Source of the DNA: Syntrophomonadaceae bacterium
GTDB lineage: Bacteria > Bacillota > Syntrophomonadia > Syntrophomonadales > Syntrophomonadaceae
Direction of reading: 5' to 3'
Length of the DNA: 6,977 nt
NCBI GenBank assembly: GCA_028683995.1
Contig: JAQUGU010000088.1
Coordinates: forward strand, 1 to 6,977
A program made the position numbers and the translations under genes. This document shows, piece after piece, positions 1 to 5,349 of this stretch (its first letter is position 1; every line of letters starts with the position of its first letter). The notes under the pieces were generated by a model that did no database searches, was not told where the DNA came from, and saw only the letters and a program-made list of their open reading frames with translations.

Positions 1-128
1 ACACCTCCATCCAGGCCGGGTACCTGGTAATTACCCATAACTAATCCAATTAAAAAAATGCATATTACAATGATGTACTGCGGCCGGTTTTCACTTATGT
101 GCTGTTTAATCCGGGCTTTGAAACTCAT
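1..128 (-). CDS. spoIIM: Stage II sporulation protein M, N-terminal part (runs off the window)
   Basis: Only the first 42 codons are in the window. The visible protein starts MSFKARIKQHISENRPQY, followed by a hydrophobic stretch at about residues 18-31 (IIVICIFLIGLVMG). A short basic/amphipathic N-terminus leading straight into a first membrane helix is the usual start of SpoIIM. In Bacillus SpoIIM is a membrane protein of the SpoIIDMP complex, which remodels septal peptidoglycan during forespore engulfment. The ATG start is supported by AAGGAG (136-141) seven bases upstream. It is separated from ppaC by about 530 bases containing a terminator, so it probably has its own promoter. In B. subtilis the gene is transcribed by mother-cell sigma E, but I found no convincing sigma-E box here. 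A nudF gene at the other end of this window fits the Firmicute neighbourhood around spoIIM. The identification rests on a short N-terminus plus this context. Confidence 0.75.
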   Translation of the reverse strand, partial: MSFKARIKQHISENRPQYIIVICIFLIGLVMGNYQVPGLDGG

Positions 129-193
129 GGCCTGGCTCCTTACTGCTTGAGGTAGCGGGAAAATCATGCCACAGACTTAATTAGATACAGAAA

Positions 194-212
194 TAGACAC
201 TGATTACACTGA
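194..212. repeat. Short phrase repeat, copy 1 (ACACTGA type)
   Basis: TAGACACTGATTACACTGA recurs with one mismatch in 19 at 553-571. The unit is itself two ACACTGA phrases about 10 bases apart. It belongs to the same style of degenerate intergenic repeat as 4628-4639 and 5477-5600. Confidence 0.65.
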
Positions 213-265
213 GCTTTTATGAAAATCACTGACTTAATAAAATAGAATTACGAACGAATTCGACC

Positions 266-355
266 TTACCTGTATTCGGTACTCAATGGTGGTAAATTAC
301 CATTAACCTGAGTAAAAATGGGTTTGATTACCGGGCTGTATTTATCAAACAGCTC
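266..355 (-). pseudogene. Possible 3' remnant of an unknown gene
   Basis: On the minus strand a 29-codon open frame begins just after a TAG (356-358) and ends at TAA (266-268). It begins ELFDKYSPVIKPIF and ends PPLSTEYR. Codon choice and amino-acid mix look like a real protein C-terminus, but there is no ATG, no usable start and no Shine-Dalgarno sequence, and the frame is closed immediately upstream. I do not recognise the protein. It could equally be a chance open frame; it overlaps dyads at 280-314 and 322-350, which may be the real function of this DNA. Confidence 0.2.
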
Positions 356-393
356 CTAGAGAATAATATTTTACCGACGGGTAGTTTATGCAG

Positions 394-422
394 AAAAGAA
401 AAAAGAGCCAGGACATTGGCTC
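394..422 (-). terminator. Rho-independent terminator downstream of ppaC
   Basis: On the minus strand GAGCCA and TGGCTC (405-422) form a six-base-pair stem around a six-base loop. A T-rich tract follows directly (TTTTTTCTTTTC, complement of 393-404). No other gene lies between ppaC and spoIIM on this strand, so it most likely ends the ppaC transcript, about 240 bases past its stop, and insulates spoIIM. Confidence 0.85.
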
Positions 423-473
423 ACTGTACTTTAGCTTTCGCTTTAATACGGAAATAGATTTTTAAATTCACGC

Positions 474-510
474 GTACCCATAGGGCACACCGATGCAGCG
501 CTAACGCGCT
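474..510 (-). other. Pair of small GC-rich hairpins in the ppaC 3' region
   Basis: Two hairpins sit 8 bases apart: AGCGC-loop-GCGCT (497-510, four-base loop) and GTGCCC-TAT-GGGTAC (474-488 on the minus strand, with one G-U pair). ACGCG in the strand after the second hairpin could also pair with CGCGT in the first. Neither has a T-tract, so they are not terminators. They lie between ppaC and its terminator and would be part of its 3' untranslated region. Confidence 0.4.
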
Positions 511-552
511 ACCATTAAGGGAGCGGATTAAGCAGAATTTCCGCGGATTTTT

Positions 553-571
553 TAGACACTGAATACACTGA
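553..571. repeat. Short phrase repeat, copy 2 (ACACTGA type)
   Basis: TAGACACTGAATACACTGA matches 194-212 at 18 of 19 positions in the same orientation. GAATACACTGAT (561-572) also occurs exactly at 4628-4639. It is preceded by TTCCGCGGATTTTTT (538-552), which shares the CGCGGAT word with the repeat block at 5564-5600. Confidence 0.65.
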
Positions 572-658
572 TTTTCAGCGGTGGTTGAGATTGCTTAGCA
601 GACATGAATGGTTAATACGATTTAATTTACAGGGGAGTACATTACCTCACTCCTCACT

Positions 659-2002
659 CTAAATAATCTGCTGTTTACGTAAAACCTCGTAAATTACTGG
701 TACCACCTGTTTCTTACGGGACATAACTCCGTGCAGATAAATCCTACCCGTTCCTGTTCCAAAGGCCTGCTCTACTAAATCGCTTTTATCTCCGGCTACG
801 ATGAGTTCGGTGGCTTCGTCTAGAATATCAGTAACCATCAGGCACATAAACGCATACTTATGGTGCTGGCAAACCTCATTCATGGCATTAATTAGTTTAT
901 CTTTACGCTGGCTCAGGCGGCCCAGGTCTACAGTTTCCACCTGGGCGATGGCAAACACGGTATCGCCACTTACATATTCCTTCAAATCCTCACTAATCAG
1001 CTTCTCCTCACTATGCTGCTCCAGGTGGGAGGTGCTGTAGATTTCTTTACCCCATTCCAGGGAAGACAGCCCCGCTACTTTTTCCAGCTCCGCCGCTACC
1101 CGGCGGTCTTTAGCGGTTGTGGTAGGTGACTTAAAAATCATAGTATCGCTAACAATACCGGCCAGCATTAAACCAGCCAAATCAGGACTAAAATAAACCG
1201 AGTTATTCAGAAATGTCTCTGCTACCAGGGTACAGGTGGATCCTACCGGTTCATTGTGAAAATAAATGGGCATTGTAGTCTGCAAATCACCTACCCGGTG
1301 GTGGTCTATAATCTCCAATATCTCCGCCTCTTCCACCCCATCAACCGCCTGTTTCTGTTCATTGTGATCCACCAAAATAACCTTCTTACGTTTCATGCCT
1401 AGCAAATCATAACGAGAAATCATGCCCAGATAGCGGTTCTCCTCGTTAACTACCGGGTAGTTGCGAAAACGTGAAGCCATCATATGTTTCCTCGCTTCGG
1501 CTACCGGTTCCCGGCTTTCAAACAGTACCAAATCACGGGTTTTCATAATATCGGCTACTTTATTACTCAGTATTTCCCGCAGTATTTCCGGGCTGTTATC
1601 TACATCCCGGCCATGCCCTAAACGCTCCATAAAAATCATGGCCAAATCGCCGATAGTTAAAAGGCCTAAAAATCTATGTTTATCATCCAGTACCGGTAAG
1701 GTTTTTAAGCGGTGCTGCTGCATAAAGTTACTCAACTCAACCACTGTCATCTCAGTAGTTACATAAACAATCTTTTCATCGTCCAGCAGGTCTTCCACGG
1801 TGGCACCCACATTCCTTATAATTACTGGAACTTCAAACCCCAGCCGCTCCAGAGCAAAACTGCTCTCCTCATTCAGCTCGCCAGCGGCAGCAGCAATATA
1901 CAGCCCCTCATCACAGCTCTGCTTGTACACTTTATAGGCGATAGCTGCCGCTATTGAATCCACATCTGGATTCTTATGACCGATAACATAAATTGGTTTC
2001 AA
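659..2002 (-). CDS. ppaC: Manganese-dependent inorganic pyrophosphatase with CBS domains (family II, CBS-PPase)
   Basis: Cytoplasmic enzyme hydrolysing pyrophosphate to two phosphates, which pulls biosynthetic reactions forward. The 447-residue protein begins with the DHH-family motif GHKNPDVDS (residues 8-16; H9, D13 and D15 are expected metal ligands). It is then split by two CBS domains (about 70-128 and 150-205), and resumes with DHN (212-214), the DHH signature IIDHHRVGD (231-239), GSTCTLV (254-260) and SD (285-286). The C-terminal DHHA2 domain ends with the substrate-binding motif SRKKQVVP (428-435). No DRTGG domain lies between the CBS pair, as in the shorter CBS-PPases known from Moorella. 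CBS domains in this family bind adenine nucleotides, usually AMP/ADP inhibiting. The frame is open up to a TTG at 2092, but I place the start at TTG 2002: AGGTGAT lies just upstream and homologues begin MKPIYVIGHKNPD. The extra 30 residues would read through operator-like dyads. It is probably a single-gene transcript ending at 394-422. Confidence 0.95.
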   Translation of the reverse strand: MKPIYVIGHKNPDVDSIAAAIAYKVYKQSCDEGLYIAAAAGELNEESSFALERLGFEVPVIIRNVGATVEDLLDDEKIVYVTTEMTVVELSNFMQQHRLKTLPVLDDKHRFLGLLTIGDLAMIFMERLGHGRDVDNSPEILREILSNKVADIMKTRDLVLFESREPVAEARKHMMASRFRNYPVVNEENRYLGMISRYDLLGMKRKKVILVDHNEQKQAVDGVEEAEILEIIDHHRVGDLQTTMPIYFHNEPVGSTCTLVAETFLNNSVYFSPDLAGLMLAGIVSDTMIFKSPTTTAKDRRVAAELEKVAGLSSLEWGKEIYSTSHLEQHSEEKLISEDLKEYVSGDTVFAIAQVETVDLGRLSQRKDKLINAMNEVCQHHKYAFMCLMVTDILDEATELIVAGDKSDLVEQAFGTGTGRIYLHGVMSRKKQVVPVIYEVLRKQQII

Positions 2003-2006
2003 TCTT

Positions 2007-2013
2007 ATCACCT
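2007..2013 (-). promoter_or_regulatory. Shine-Dalgarno sequence that sets the ppaC start
   Basis: AGGTGAT on the minus strand, four bases before TTG 2000-2002, is a seven-base match to the anti-SD tail. Neither the TTG at 2092 nor the ATG at 2047 has a comparable site, so the TTG at 2002 is preferred. Confidence 0.8.
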
Positions 2014-2029
2014 GCTTAGTTAGAAAATA

Positions 2030-2045
2030 GAATTTCTCGAAATTC
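2030..2045. promoter_or_regulatory. 16-bp palindrome in the ppaC leader
   Basis: GAATTTC-TC-GAAATTC: seven-base arms with a two-base centre, 28 bases before the ppaC start. It could be an operator or a small leader hairpin. It lies directly beside the TTGTA/TACAA dyads at 2052-2099. The regulator is unknown. Confidence 0.45.
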
Positions 2046-2051
2046 ATTTTG

Positions 2052-2099
2052 AATTGTATTACAATTGCAACAGATATTTCGTGTTTATGCAATTGTAAT
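2052..2099. promoter_or_regulatory. Stacked TACAATTG dyads upstream of ppaC (candidate operator)
   Basis: A 12-bp perfect inverted repeat, ATTACAATTGCA (2058-2069) and TGCAATTGTAAT (2088-2099), is separated by 18 bases. Its left arm overlaps a second dyad, AATTGTA-T-TACAATT (2052-2066). Three TACAATT half-sites therefore sit within 48 bases, 50-97 bases before the ppaC start. Centres of the two large arms are 30 bases apart, close to three helical turns. I could not find a strong sigma-A promoter here, so whether this represses or activates is open. No known regulator is assigned. Confidence 0.5.
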
Positions 2100-2128
2100 T
2101 ACTAAAATGTTTCTGAAGCCAGGTAGCA

Positions 2129-2349
2129 ATGGCCGTATGGCAGAAGGATATTATTGAACCGGAAATATTAGGGAACTTTTTGCAAGAAATCTCCGCGCAC
2201 ATTCAACAGGACAATGCAGTATTGTCAAGAGAGCAGCAGATCAAAGGTGAGCTTCCAGAATTAAAATGGCAAAATTAAATCTATGATGAACGGAAGCGAC
2301 CATCGCGGAAAAAGCGGAAACCATCAATGATCTTTTGGCGACCACCTAA
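2129..2349 (+). pseudogene. Possible decayed gene fragment, convergent with rloB
   Basis: On the plus strand, ATG 2129 opens a 49-codon frame (to TAA 2276-2278) starting MAVWQKDIIEPEILGNFLQE. About 20 bases later a different frame reads TIAEKAETINDLLATT and stops at TAA 2347-2349. Both stretches are charged and helix-prone and use ordinary codons, as if one gene had been broken by a frameshift. An AGG lies five bases before the ATG, but upstream the frame is closed by TGA 2114-2116. I do not recognise the family. A small expressed 49-residue protein, a recombinase or transposase tail left by an insertion, and chance are all possible. The segment has no other gene. Confidence 0.3.
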
Positions 2350-2353
2350 ACTT

Positions 2354-2998
2354 TCATATCCATTTGTTCAGTTCAATAACCAAGTTATGAACGCTGGTAG
2401 ATGGATTATCTTTTGCAGGATTTGGATTTGGATATTGTGCGAAAAGTTTTTCGGCGTTTTTAATAGCCGTTCCTTGCTTATCCAGTAGCCAATCATATAT
2501 TCCTGTTAGGTTCTTTTGATACTTGCAATTATATAAGGCTTTTAAATATCTGGTTAAAATTTTAGAATATTGTTTCCGTGAGACGGCGGAATTGAGATAA
2601 TCAAAATGAAGACAATACCATAGTTCAAACGCTTCGTTTGAATAAGCAATCCGAATATCATTCTTATCTGCTAAAATAAAAGCATTGTTAAAATTTCCTA
2701 TATCATGCTCATCTCGATCAAATACACACCAAGTTTGATCAAAAGGAAAAAGATCGTTTTTTCGAAACTCAATGGCCTTTTCTACGAGGCTCACGGTATT
2801 GTATCCGAAGCCTCGTACAACTATGTTCGCCGGGCGAAAACCTTCAAAGTATTGAGGTTCAGTCTTCTTTCCCTCGCATACTATAAGTATTCGAGGCTTC
2901 TCAACTCGCGAAACATTACTTTTTCTTTTCCGTATATCTCCAAGATTGCGACGTTCTTTGTTTTTTTTAAATAAGTCATCACTCCCCAGTTTTATCAC
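2354..2998 (-). CDS. rloB: RloB-family protein, effector partner of an RloA/AbiL-type ATPase
   Basis: 214 residues. A basic N-terminus with DDLFKKNKERR (7-17) precedes the RloB signature ILIVCEGKKTEPQYFEGF (37-54). Further motifs are DRDEHD (94-99), NEAFELWYCLHF (121-132) and a C-terminal NPSTSVHNLV (198-207). The E42 and DxDxxD acids resemble a TOPRIM-like metal site, which would make it a nuclease; that is inference. RloB (AbiLii in the lactococcal AbiL system) is encoded next to an RloA/AbiLi ATPase and takes part in phage defence by abortive infection. The GTG start at 2998 is supported by AGAGGAA about five bases upstream and by family N-termini. Its first 20 bases overlap the end of rloA in another frame, implying translational coupling and matched amounts. 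Length is normal and no disruption is seen. Base composition is AT-rich (15 of 60 GC at 2521-2580). No clear terminator follows. Confidence 0.88.
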   Translation of the reverse strand: MIKLGSDDLFKKNKERRNLGDIRKRKSNVSRVEKPRILIVCEGKKTEPQYFEGFRPANIVVRGFGYNTVSLVEKAIEFRKNDLFPFDQTWCVFDRDEHDIGNFNNAFILADKNDIRIAYSNEAFELWYCLHFDYLNSAVSRKQYSKILTRYLKALYNCKYQKNLTGIYDWLLDKQGTAIKNAEKLFAQYPNPNPAKDNPSTSVHNLVIELNKWI

Positions 2999-4280
2999 CG
3001 ACTTCCTCTAAGGAGTTTAAATTGAACTGGCCAATATAAGGAATTGCTCCGTATTTACCCATTAAATAATTCTTCTCATACGCTTCGTCTTTGCGTACTT
3101 TTTTGTTTGGAGAATAATCCACAAGCGAATATAAATGAGATGCTCCATAACGGTCTTTTTCACAAAACCAAATCTGGTCCCTGCGAAGCCTTCGATAGCT
3201 TAATAAATTGGTATCATGGGTATTAAAAATAAGCTGTGCATGCTTTGGATTGGCTTCATCTGAGTTAAAGCAATCTATTAGAGCCTGCGTTAAAATAGGG
3301 TGAAGATTTGAGTCTAATTCATCAATTACTACAGTCTTGCCGGAACGGATACCATCTAACACCGGCCCCAAAATCGAAAATATCTTCCTGGTTCCTTCTG
3401 ATTCTTGAGTAGCAAGACTGAATTTTTGGAACGAATCAAACTTATTGTGTTCATCAAACTTGGGATGAATCATTTGGATATCCACTTGCTGCACCTCACC
3501 TAAAGCGTCCTTTCCGTCCCGAATAAGCATTCTAAGGGAATCGGGAAGCTCTGAAAAGTCGATTTGCTTTTTCTCTATCCCCATATCTACTATTCCTAAA
3601 TCTGCTGCTTGAATGAAACTCAGAAATTCTCTTTTAAAATTCTTAATTTCAAGCATTTCAATTGATTCTCTATAATGTGACCTTAAACCCGAAGATACAC
3701 TTAGCCCATTGCTAAACCATTCAACTACTTTGGTTGAAATTTCACCTTTCCATTGAGCAACAACTGATAAAAATAAAGCATTCTCCCGGGTTTTATCTGT
3801 CCATTCAATGCCTTCAGGAAAATGTCTATTTAATTCAAATTCATCCCCGGTTCTATTAAAAAGATTAATTTCTTTCGTCTTAGGGATATAATAGAGCCAT
3901 TCTCTGTGAACTCGTTTTGAATCTACTTCAAATCCATACCTATAAACAATGTTATCTTTCACAAAAAGCATTTCAAAACAGGATGGTTGGCTTTCTGTCA
4001 ATGTACTCAATTTAAATGGCTCAACATCAATATTTTCTCCGATTTGCGTATCTTTGGACGATGTTCTGATAAACCATTTCATAAACATCAAGGCTTTAAA
4101 TAAATTGCTTTTACCGCTTGCATTTGCTCCGTAGACAGCACTACTTGTTAATAGGTTGATTTTGTTGCCAGCATCAAAAACATGTGTTTCTCTAAGTTCA
4201 GATATACTAGAAGCAACCATGGTAAGTGTAACTGTTTCTTTGAATGACAAGAAATTTGTCACACTAAATTCTAATAACAT
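2979..4280 (-). CDS. rloA: RloA/AbiLi-type AAA15 ATPase
   Basis: 433-residue ABC/SMC-like ATPase of the AAA15 (COG1106) group, the probable sensor and motor of the RloAB defence pair. The N-terminus MLLEFSVTNFLSFKE is the family hallmark. Walker A is GANASGKSN (51-59), the signature-like segment QESEGTRK (292-299), Walker B VVIDELD (317-323, D320/E321), and the H-loop NTHD (353-356, H355). The region from about 70 to 285 is the insertion that in OLD/AAA15 proteins forms the coiled or dimerising part. No TOPRIM domain is fused; that role would fall to RloB. The frame is open to a TTG at 4304, but ATG 4280 matches the family start and follows AAAAGAG at nine bases, so it is preferred. The core is intact. 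GC is low (17 of 60 at 3601-3660), unlike neighbouring genes, suggesting transfer. It is transcribed first, with a TATAAT box 36 bases upstream. Confidence 0.9.
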   Translation of the reverse strand: MLLEFSVTNFLSFKETVTLTMVASSISELRETHVFDAGNKINLLTSSAVYGANASGKSNLFKALMFMKWFIRTSSKDTQIGENIDVEPFKLSTLTESQPSCFEMLFVKDNIVYRYGFEVDSKRVHREWLYYIPKTKEINLFNRTGDEFELNRHFPEGIEWTDKTRENALFLSVVAQWKGEISTKVVEWFSNGLSVSSGLRSHYRESIEMLEIKNFKREFLSFIQAADLGIVDMGIEKKQIDFSELPDSLRMLIRDGKDALGEVQQVDIQMIHPKFDEHNKFDSFQKFSLATQESEGTRKIFSILGPVLDGIRSGKTVVIDELDSNLHPILTQALIDCFNSDEANPKHAQLIFNTHDTNLLSYRRLRRDQIWFCEKDRYGASHLYSLVDYSPNKKVRKDEAYEKNYLMGKYGAIPYIGQFNLNSLEEVGDKTGE

Positions 4281-4315
4281 TGAAATCAACTCTTTTCTGT
4301 TCAAAGTTTAATTTC

Positions 4316-4344
4316 ATTATAACCAATACGCAATGCTTTTACAC
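4316..4344 (-). promoter_or_regulatory. Likely sigma-A promoter of rloAB
   Basis: A perfect TATAAT on the minus strand (4316-4321) lies 36 bases before the rloA ATG. At 17-base spacing the -35 element is GTGTAA (4339-4344), a poor match to TTGACA. The dyad ACACTAGGTGT (4341-4351) overlaps the -35, so a weak promoter helped or blocked by a DNA-binding protein is possible. The -10 is firm, the -35 is not. Confidence 0.55.
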
Positions 4345-4465
4345 TAGGTGTGTGAAAACTTCTCAAATTTTTATGTTATTCTGCTTTTTGCGGTGTATTT
4401 TTCGATACATGGTTTCATTTCGCCATAGATTATCATAATTTCAGCTGATTTTGTTGACGACTAGC

Positions 4466-4504
4466 AAGCAACCAGAACAAGTAGGAACGGTTCTTGCCTT
4501 GCTT
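4466..4504. repeat. Imperfect inverted repeat (11-bp stem) upstream of rloA
   Basis: AAGCAA (4466-4471) pairs with TTGCTT (4499-4504), and AGAAC (4474-4478) with GTTCT (4490-4494), leaving an 11-base loop and a 2/4 internal loop. No T-tract follows on either strand, so it is not an intrinsic terminator. It may be an operator, a recombination-site remnant or chance. Confidence 0.4.
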
Positions 4505-4627
4505 CAGTAGCAATTGGTGATTGTGGTAAAAATGTTATTTGAATGCACGAGTACCTCCCAAAGTACAATGAGTTACCTGCCATAAAAGCTTATTTCATCG
4601 TGAACATTGAACGTTTTTCGCTAATTG

Positions 4628-4639
4628 GAATACACTGAT
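4628..4639. repeat. Short phrase repeat, copy 3
   Basis: GAATACACTGAT is identical to 561-572 and lies 12 bases past the stop of the ComB-like gene. Short on its own, it gains support from sharing the phrase with copies at 194-212 and 553-571. Confidence 0.4.
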
Positions 4640-4651
4640 CCTTTCGCCTCA

Positions 4652-5317
4652 CTACTTGCTTTCCTGCATCAGCAGATTGGCAATAAACTGGGCGGCCAGG
4701 ATATCTTCCAGGGAATTGCGGCTGGCGGCTATCAGGGCTATACCCGGGTCTGACTTTTGCATCATGCTTAAAGCCCGGCGGGCCGCAGTGAGGGCCGGTT
4801 CCATTCCCTTCTGTTTATAGGTTCGGGCCACAGTACCGGTTATCACCCGAGGATTTATCTGGAAAGCCGCATCATAAGCTACCCCGCCGGTGTCAGTAAC
4901 TGCTATTACCACCCGGTTCTTCATATCCAATAGTTTGGGGGTCTCTGCCCCAATATTGGGTACCACCGCTTCTATCAAACCTTTTTCCCGTTCTATTCCC
5001 CGAATGACCTTCTGACAGCGGGCTAAACGTTCATTATCCGAACCAACCCGAGGTTCAGCCACCAGGATAATCCCGCCTCCGCATTCGCGGGCTAAACGGC
5101 CGGCTTCCCTGCCCACCTGTTCCGGTGCTACCTCCACCGGAGCCGTAGTATGATCCGGGCTAGAGCCCAGCACTGCATAAGCCCCGGCGTCAAGTGCACT
5201 TTCCAATGTAGTTGACATATCGATTACATCCACAATCATGACCAGCATTCCCTCCCGGGCAGCATCCCGGGCACCGCTGGCATCACTACTAACAATTATT
5301 TTCTTGGAGCGATCCAT
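4652..5317 (-). CDS. ComB-like protein (2-phosphosulfolactate phosphatase family, divergent)
   Basis: 221 residues, soluble, with no signal peptide or membrane segment. Three segments line up in order with ComB, the magnesium-dependent 2-phosphosulfolactate phosphatase: IVDVIDMSTTLESALDAGA (28-46) with DVxRATTT...ALxxGA, VTDTGGVAYDAA (140-151) followed by VITGT (158-162) with TTNGTRA...GS, and IAASRNSLEDILAAQFIANL (196-215) with CAG...LEDxLAAG. The arginine of the first motif and the NGT of the second are changed, so the substrate may differ or catalysis may be lost. Length is slightly under the usual 235-250. ComB serves coenzyme M synthesis in methanogens and sulfolactate formation in Bacillus spores, and spoIIM lies nearby, but no ComA partner is visible. 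The start is ATG 5317, with AAGGTGG seven bases upstream; the ATG at 5323 is in frame but almost touches that site. It is GC-rich (37 of 60 at 5041-5100), like native genes. Assignment is by motif order only. Confidence 0.6.
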   Translation of the reverse strand: MDRSKKIIVSSDASGARDAAREGMLVMIVDVIDMSTTLESALDAGAYAVLGSSPDHTTAPVEVAPEQVGREAGRLARECGGGIILVAEPRVGSDNERLARCQKVIRGIEREKGLIEAVVPNIGAETPKLLDMKNRVVIAVTDTGGVAYDAAFQINPRVITGTVARTYKQKGMEPALTAARRALSMMQKSDPGIALIAASRNSLEDILAAQFIANLLMQESK

Positions 5318-5349
5318 CTTCATACCACCTTGAACCGTTGTTAGTCAAA

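Larger units (their letters stand above)
129..658. other. 530-base non-coding gap between ppaC and spoIIM
   Basis: No convincing complete gene lies here. Read on the minus strand from ppaC towards spoIIM, it holds: a duplicated GAGTGAG at the ppaC stop (646-659), a phrase repeat (553-571), two small GC hairpins (497-510 and 474-488), an intrinsic terminator (394-422), a 29-codon coding-like fragment (266-355) containing an imperfect dyad (280-314), a second phrase repeat (194-212), and the spoIIM Shine-Dalgarno sequence (136-141). The dyad at 280-314 has outer arms TACTCA/TGAGTA and an inner odd palindrome TGGTAAATTACCA (290-302). No T-tract follows it on either strand, so it is not an obvious terminator. 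Confidence 0.7.
4281..4651. other. AT-rich non-coding gap upstream of rloAB
   Basis: About 370 bases lie between the ComB-like gene and rloA. I see no protein or RNA gene on either strand. Contents: rloA Shine-Dalgarno (4290-4296), promoter (4316-4344), a small dyad ACAC-TAG-GTGT (4341-4351) overlapping the -35 position, a weak TGTAT/ATACA hairpin near 4390-4410, an 11-bp stem (4466-4504), and one phrase-repeat copy (4628-4639) 12 bases past the stop of the ComB-like gene. No insertion-sequence ends or target duplications were recognised. Confidence 0.6.

Noticed and set aside
280..314. Terminator reading of the imperfect dyad TACTCA...TGAGTA
   Set aside because: Neither side continues into a T-tract; the clear terminator of this gap is at 394-422.
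388..465. 25-codon plus-strand frame beginning MQKRKKSQDIGS
   Set aside because: It lies over the minus-strand terminator, lacks a convincing ribosome-binding site, and its lysine run is just the complement of the T-tract.
1461..1766. Open plus-strand frames inside ppaC, rloA, rloB and endoQ (for example 1461-1766, 2705-2974, 5863-6084)
   Set aside because: They are antisense to genes with clear catalytic motifs, and their translations lack domains or start signals.
2003..2092. 30-residue N-terminal extension of PpaC from the TTG at 2092
   Set aside because: No Shine-Dalgarno sequence at that TTG. The extension would run through palindromic DNA, while AGGTGAT and the family N-terminus both point to the TTG at 2002.
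2354..4280. PARIS (AriA-AriB) or Gabija identity for the two-gene cassette
   Set aside because: The second protein carries RloB motifs (ILIVCEGKKTEP, NEAFELW) and not the DUF4435 pattern of AriB, and there is no UvrD-like helicase as in Gabija.
4281..4304. Eight extra residues on RloA from the TTG at 4304
   Set aside because: No ribosome-binding site before it. The ATG at 4280 has AAAAGAG upstream and matches the standard AAA15 start.
4466..4504. Intrinsic terminator for the ComB-like gene
   Set aside because: The stem is interrupted and no T-tract follows on either strand. No good terminator was found for that gene.
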